Below, one piece after another: positions 58,560 to 64,000 of a DNA stretch of 64,000 nt. The translations under genes were made by a program, and so were the position numbers. Under the pieces are notes generated by a model. The model was given only the letters and a program-made list of their open reading frames with translations. It made no database searches and was not told the origin of the DNA. Every line of letters begins with the position of its first letter. Positions within the stretch are counted from its first letter, which is position 1. Source of the stretch: Balanoglossus misakiensis (taxonomy: Eukaryota > Hemichordata); assembly GCA_040954595.2 (NCBI GenBank), contig CM082580.2:1798001-1862000 (forward strand), written 5' to 3'.

Positions 58560-59020
58560 CACTTCCGGGTTCGCGCAGTTTTTGGCTGGCTGTAGCTCTG
58601 TTATGCGTAAGTGAAAGTGAATGAAACCAACGTTTTTCATAGTACTTTTTAATCGCATTTCGCAGAATTGGCTCAAAAACGGATCACAACGTTCCACTTT
58701 AAGCATGGTGTTGGACTAGCGCATGTTCAGCCAAAGCTACAGTATCTCCCTGTGTATTGGTATGGGAGTAATTTTAGCTATATGTTTAAAGAAATGCATC
58801 CAAATTTATTCTATGCTCCATGTGAAGATTTGAAATTGTGAGTTGTCCATTTAATTCATGTCATCACTACCATATCACAGGCAATCAAGGCCAGAATTCG
58901 AAGGGGAAAAAACAAGTATTGAAAGCTGGAATGTGTAAATTAGTTCGTAGACATACATTGCTTCCTATTGTACCGTTTGCAACGCGTGATAAAAGCAAAT
59001 ATATAGCACGTCATGCTTAC

Positions 59021-59095
59021 CATTGAGCGGTCTTAAACTCGCCTCGGACGAGGAAGAGAATCCCGAGTTGAAACGCAGACATTTTCAGGCAGCAT
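59021..59095 (-). CDS. exon-like cassette A3 (75 bases)
   Basis: Minus strand: acceptor TTTGATTCACAG, donor GTAAGC. Reads CCLKMSAFQLGILFLVRGEF then KTAQ; phase fits B3. Separated from B3 by the TTAA transposon. Confidence 0.35.
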
Positions 59096-61985
59096 CTGTG
59101 AATCAAATAGACATAGAAGTTAGTAACCAGTCATAGTAGCTCTATTAAAAACCAGACTTTAATAAAAGTCGCACATACAGGTACATGTGTTATGAAATTG
59201 TAAACCAACTTCTAAAGCAATCAGAAAAAAAATTTGGGTTACCCCTAGGAATTTTCCTACCATATTTCAAAGCCATCAAAAAAGCAGTTTCAAAGAAAAA
59301 CACATTTGTTCAAAAGTGGCAAAAACACAAATATGCAAAAATCACTATAATTGTACACCATCTTACTTCAATGACTACAAGGAACATTCCTGCCAAAGTT
59401 CAAAGCAACCAGACAACGGTTTGAACGTTTTCAGAGAAAACAGTTTTTGACAAAGATTGCATAAAATATCTCCAAATAAGACAAAGATGAAGTTTTAACC
59501 ATTTTTAAGACATCTCACTTGGGTTACCCCTGGGAATCTGCCTACCAAATTGCAAAGCATTCTGACCAAAATTGGCATAATTGCTCAAAATTATAAATAT
59601 GCCCATTTTACAACAATCTGAAAAAAAATATGGTAACTCGGACCACCTATAGGAAGCTTCATACTAAATTTCGAAGGAGTCGGACTATCGCTTTCAGAAG
59701 TGAAGATTTTTTTACCAATAATTTGGAAAAAGACAAAAAATTAATAAACATTAGAAAATTCATAATATTAGCTCAAAGCATACAGGACTGTATGGGGTTT
59801 ATTGACATACAAGTTTTCAGATCAATCTGACCAGTGGTTGCTGAGTTTCTGACTTTTGACCAATTTCACATTTTCACAGGTAATACTTTTGGCAATGGCA
59901 ACCTCATTTGAACAAAATCCCATCTACAGCCCCGCCTTCATCTACACACTAAAAATGGAAGTGATATGCACAGCAGTTTTCATCCGTTCATCCATACATA
60001 CAGATGCAAGTCATTCCATAGGGTCCCAATCGTATATATATATATACACAAACCAAATGCCATGGGACCTAAAAATTGCTACACAATTAAAATACACAAA
60101 TTTTGCAACACTTTAATCAAAACTATGGTAACTCAGATCACCTGCGAAGCTTCATACTAAATTTCAAACAAGTCAGCTGATCAATTCCAGAAAAGTAGAT
60201 TTTTTACCGATAATGTGGAGACAAAAAATGTAAAACATTGGAAATTCACATAAGCTGACAACATAAAGGGCTGTGTGAGGTTACTATAAGGTACATGCAT
60301 ATCAATTTTCAATTTTTAAAGCAATTTACCCAGTAGTTTTTGAGTTCCTCAGTTTTGACAAATTTGACACTTTCCCAGCTCACTTGCATATTTTGGCAAT
60401 GACAACTTCATTTAGACAAACTCCCACCTACTGCCTTGCCTGCATCTCCACACTAAATATCAAGGTCACACGCCAGTAGTTTCCAAATGTTTGATGTTGA
60501 TGGACATACAGACAAACAGCCATACAGACATCCATACATACAGGTGCAACTGATCCTGTAAGGTCCCATGGTATAAATACATATACCAAACGGGACCTAA
60601 TAATTTTAATAAAATGCCTTCATAGCTAGTGTAAAAACCACTTGTACCTTCAACGTGCTTGGACAACACATTTTTGTAACTTTCCCAGATCAATGGCTAA
60701 TTTTTTTTTGGGGGGGAGGGGGCGATGCAATTCTGATACATGTACTTCATGATTTAGAGATCTGGTGAAAATCCTGTCAACCGAATTACAGGGAAATCAG
60801 ATTTTCCATGGAAAATCATTTTACCAAAAAATTTCAAAAAGTGTAGAAAATAAATTTGAAACAGAAAGCCTACTCAAAATCATACCAAAATTTAAATTTT
60901 AATGCAGTTGGGCAAGCAATTTGAGAATGAAGAAACTTAGAAATAATTTATAAATTGAAAATAATTTACAAATGCTTCACACAAACTTACAATCACTACC
61001 ATATTACTGTACAAGTTAAAAGGACATTGTACCAGCAGAGACATTGCGATCGAGCAATCCCCAAGATATACATGACATGGTCTAATTACAAATATTGAAT
61101 ATGTAAAATAAGTACACAACACTTCCAGTCTTTCAGTACAGTCAGCTGCTTGTGAACAATTTGCAGGTAGGTATTTCATCAAATTTACAGACCAAGTCAT
61201 GCCTATACAATTCTCCCCTGAAATAAGTTTTAAGCTACCCTAAGTGAGTGATGAAAATCTCATACGGTCGACAATTTCAAGATGGCCGATTTTTGCCATG
61301 TTAAAGAAATGGGAGTTCATATGCTAAAGTGATGATGGGTAATTCTGGAACTTTTTAACAGAAAAAATAACAAAATGTGAAAAACAGTTTAATGGGTTTA
61401 ATATGCTAACTACAGAGACAGACATGTTTGACCAAAGGAAGTCATGAAATACAGTAAACATATCATTTCTTCTATCTCTTACTACAGTTGGTTATGGACT
61501 TTCCGCCTTGAATGCAATGAGATTTGACCCCCTAGCGCAAAGTGAAAACCTATTTAAAGCAGCCAGAATTTTCTGCATAGTATGACGGAAACATTTGTAA
61601 AGTCATGGGTAGCATGGGTTGGCAGGTTTATGGGACCCTGCTCATGTTCCCTCGAATAAAACATGATACATGTTTGGTGACTTATTATTCTGTATTTGTT
61701 GATTTTGTCATATTTTCAGATAAATCCCTATCAATCAGTCATATTTGTTGGCCTTGCTATACAGCGAAATATAAATCTTGTTGACTGAAATTGTTGAGGA
61801 TAGTGTTACATAAAGGTTACCCATTGGAAAATATTAAAATGATTATTAGTGGTGTCCAACTCTTCATGATAACCAGTTGTGGCTTGCCACCACCATAATT
61901 TTGAAAGGGCGACTTCACTGTTTGATGGGAAAAGGTAGCCTTTACAAACAAGTTATGGAGCATGTATACAGCAAGTTGTGCTTAC

Positions 61986-62058
61986 CGGAAAGCGGTCTTG
62001 GATCAGGCCTAGGTATTCTCTCCCTCCTCCGGCATACGTTGAAATGCTGTGTTTAAGA
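61986..62058 (-). CDS. exon-like cassette B4 (73 bases)
   Basis: Same sequence as B3, in unit B. Confidence 0.35.
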
Positions 62059-62624
62059 CTGTGAATCAAATATATGCATATTAATAAGTAACCAATCAAC
62101 CTTGCTTTGGAATTATGTGGGCAATACTAAATAGTGAAAATATGCAAAACATGGTATAATATAGGGTCAGAAAAAATATCCAGCCTGTTTGTGTCATGAT
62201 TTACATTTTTCTTTCTGACCTAAATTATTGTTTTTGTCACTTTAAACAACATTACTGTCCTTCATAAGTCTAATATGATAATAGACTTCTTAGCCAGTTT
62301 GATTAAGCATGGTGTTGGACTAGCGCATGTTCAGCCAAAGCTACAGTATCTCCCTGTGTATTGGTATGGGAGTAATTTTAGCTATATGTTTAAAGAAATG
62401 CATCCAAATTTATTCTATGCTCCATGTGAAGATTTGAAATTGTGAGTTGTCCATTTAATTCATGTCATCACTACCATATCACAGGCAATCAAGGCCAGAA
62501 TTCGAAGGGGAAAAAACAAGTATTGAAAGCTGGAATGTGTAAATTAGTTCGTAGACATACATTGCTTCCTATTGTACCGTTTGCAACGCGTGATAAAAGC
62601 AAATATATAGCACGTCATGCTTAC

Positions 62625-62699
62625 CATTGAGCGGTCTTAAACTCGCCTCGGACGAGGAAGAGAATCCCGAGTTGAAACGCAGACATTTTCAGGCAGCAT
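62625..62699 (-). CDS. exon-like cassette A4 (75 bases)
   Basis: Same sequence as A3, in unit B; 566 bp upstream (minus sense) of B4. Confidence 0.35.
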
Positions 62700-62901
62700 C
62701 TGTGAATCAAATAGACATAGAAGTTAGTAACCAGTCATAGTAGCTCTGCGTAGCAGGGCTGCGTGTTAACAGCTATGCCATAGCTGACACTGGTAGCTTA
62801 TAACAGTCTCGATGGTGCCAAAAATCTCCCCAACAACAAAACTAATTCTGGTCAGTTTATTCGCTATCGCTTTGCCTTAAAAGTTATACTGTAGTGTGTT
62901 T

Positions 62902-63324
62902 CCACAGGGGGCTCTCCCTCCGCGATTTTATTGTTTGTTTGTTTGTTTGTTGTTGTTGTTGTTGTTGATGATTGGCATTATAAACAAATACATATTTCTT
63001 TATTAATAAATATGGTTTGTTGACATGTAAGTGTTAGGGAATATTCAACGGTTAGCATTAGTGTTGGCACTTTTTTCGATCCACGGCCCCGGGCATCACT
63101 AAGCCACGAAGAGAGGGTGATGCTGGCCGTGGATCGCAAAAATGCCAACACTAATACTAACAGTTGAATATACCATAACCTGTCAAATATACCCTAATAA
63201 CCTAACCCTTACATGTCAACAAACCATATTTATTGACAAAGAAATATGTATTTGTTTATAATGCCAATCAACAACAACAACAAACAAACACACAATAAAA
63301 TTGCGGAGGGAGAGCCCCCTGTGG
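62902..63324. mobile_element. foldback element, arms of about 190 bp
   Basis: CCACAGGGGGCTCTCCCTCC at 62902 returns inverted at the right end, ending at 63324. The arms include GATTGGCATTATAAACAAAT and ATAAATATGGTTTGTTGACA and differ at a few places, mainly in the (GTTT)n/(GTT)n run (62931-62967). The tip holds GATCCACGGCC/GGCCGTGGATC and GCATCAC/GTGATGC. Typical of a MITE or Foldback element. Confidence 0.8.
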
Positions 63325-63568
63325 TGTTACGGTACCACCTGCCCCACAATGACAAAGCTGACTCGAGGCCACGAACGACGTACAATTTACTCGCACGGTG
63401 TAAAACAACGCATGAATTCCATGCGACTGTGAGTTTACTGTTCGGCGCTGTAACGCTTCCCAAAGTCAGAATTTCGATGTTGGGAAGACACTGTCGCCCT
63501 ACCACTACCAGTTTTTGCAAGAAGGAGTGTACATGTACTTGTAAAATAACATTAAATGCCATGCTTAC

Positions 63569-63683
63569 CAGAGAAACGACATCATCAAGCATGGAGGCGA
63601 CCGGGACCTCCATGCTTGATGAACGTCGAAGCTGCAATGATTTTTCAAATGCAACGGTCAGCGGGACGAGAACGAGGCAGCAC
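63569..63683 (-). CDS. exon-like cassette A5 (115 bases), diverged, with inserted palindrome
   Basis: Minus strand: acceptor AATTGACGAGCAG, donor GTAAGC. The open frame starts CCLVLVPLTVAFEKSLQLRR and continues to VVSL. CCL and the LVLV run match A2-A4, and upstream text (TAGTTACT... before the acceptor) matches too. It is longer than A2-A4 by 40 bases, about the length of the palindrome at 63582-63622. Entry and exit phases do not fit A4. Confidence 0.35.
63582..63622. other. perfect 16-bp inverted repeat inside cassette A5
   Basis: TCATCAAGCATGGAGG, nine bases, then CCTCCATGCTTGATGA. In RNA this would make a strong hairpin. Confidence 0.85.
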
Positions 63684-64000
63684 CTGCTCGTCAATTATGC
63701 AAATTAGTTACTACTCAATCAGAATCTTGCTTTCGCATTCTAATTAGTCAAAGTATGCAGTGCAACGTTTGTGTGCGGGTGGAGAATGCGCCTCGCCAAC
63801 TGATGAATTCTCTGTCACGGCGTTCTTTGGAAGTGCGATTATGTAACCGATTATCTCATTAGGGACATAGATAATATATTTTGTCTTCTTCAATTTGTTT
63901 GTACTACGAAAACAATTGCGAAACGAATAGCAAGCGCTTACGCTATGAAACGTAAATAAATATCAGTTATGGCCATGTAGAAACGGAACGTCAATCCGCA
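63684..64000. other. window end, no gene recognised
   Basis: The first 50 bases match intron text next to the A cassettes (ATGCAAATTAGTTACTACTC). The rest shows nothing I recognise. Confidence 0.4.

Larger units (their letters stand above)
57565..58698. mobile_element. 1134-bp TTAA-target DNA transposon (Kolobok- or piggyBac-like)
   Basis: Inverted ends AGTGGAACG/CGTTCCACT are flanked by TTAA on both sides (57561-57564, 58699-58702). Unit B has a single TTAA and no element at the matching place (62303-62306), so the target duplication is certain. Inner inverted repeats include TTCACTTTCACTT and AGTGACGTCAGCAACT (57690-57705, inverted at 58544-58559). An open frame from 57586 contains MAKCQVHDFKN...GISFF, faintly like the start of a THAP zinc finger with one Cys lost. 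THAP domains occur in Kolobok transposases, but this similarity is weak. Confidence 0.85.
54401..59142. repeat. tandem duplication unit A (4742 bp, with transposon)
   Basis: Identical to unit B apart from the 1138-bp difference caused by the TTAA transposon and a few small changes (for example T/C near 56642/61384 and the T/G run near 55964). The units abut directly at 59142/59143. Confidence 0.95.
59143..62746. repeat. tandem duplication unit B (3604 bp, without transposon)
   Basis: Starts TATTAAAAACCAGACTTTAA and ends at the AGTAGCTCT that also ends unit A. Near-perfect identity to unit A means a very recent duplication, or two haplotypes placed side by side in an assembly. Confidence 0.95.

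Noticed and set aside
54443-62630. Pairs of identical 60-90 codon open frames in units A and B
   Set aside because: Identity follows from the recent duplication, and the matching regions in unit 0 do not keep these frames.
63230-63694. 154-codon minus-strand frame at the end of the window
   Set aside because: It has no ATG at its upstream end, and its lower part runs through the foldback element and its GTT/GTTT run; only the A5 cassette portion has splice support.

Overview
This is a window of an animal nuclear genome that is AT-rich and dominated by repeats. Evidence for a metazoan is the intron-bearing gene near 30-32 kb, the animal-type Helentron (Helitron with OTU, Rep, PIF1 helicase and endonuclease parts), a LINE tail, a TTAA-target DNA transposon and satellite DNA. 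A marine invertebrate is likely, but I cannot name the species from the sequence alone.

Layout. 1-669 is the C-terminal end of a LINE polymerase. 3148-12500 is a head-to-tail row of six related non-autonomous elements. They begin with a GCTGCAAGCAGC hairpin, several end with a GGGCCCAAGC/GCTTGGGCCC hairpin, and inside they are built of ~238-bp modules that each carry a perfect nuclear-receptor DR1 motif (21 copies). 12500-20579 is an autonomous Helentron cut off inside its helicase. 20580-23227 is a 2.65-kb DNA transposon with 34-bp inverted ends and two arrays of a palindromic motif. 23228-25652 is the back half (helicase plus endonuclease) of a second, different Helentron. 25682-29380 holds nothing I recognise.

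29384-32196 is the best host-gene candidate: a TATA promoter, a non-coding first exon and four coding exons for a 212-residue protein with two OB-fold-like halves (RPA70-like). Two more exon-like pieces follow to 33315. 35824-40869 is a 90-bp satellite of about 56 copies that is open on both strands. 41.0-43.5 kb holds several short tandem arrays and a small inverted-repeat element with a tRNA-like core.

43.5-62.7 kb is a region grown by stepwise tandem duplication. The last step made two abutting, nearly identical units (54401-59142 and 59143-62746), one of which carries a 1134-bp TTAA-target transposon that the other lacks. On the minus strand, this region and the following kilobase hold nine related exon-like cassettes with conserved splice signals; this may be an undescribed exon-cluster gene or a repeat that mimics one. 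62902-63324 is a foldback element.

The strongest leads are the transposon lying between two half-Helentrons, the DR1-bearing repeat row, the exon-cassette cluster, and the natural empty/filled site pair for the TTAA element.
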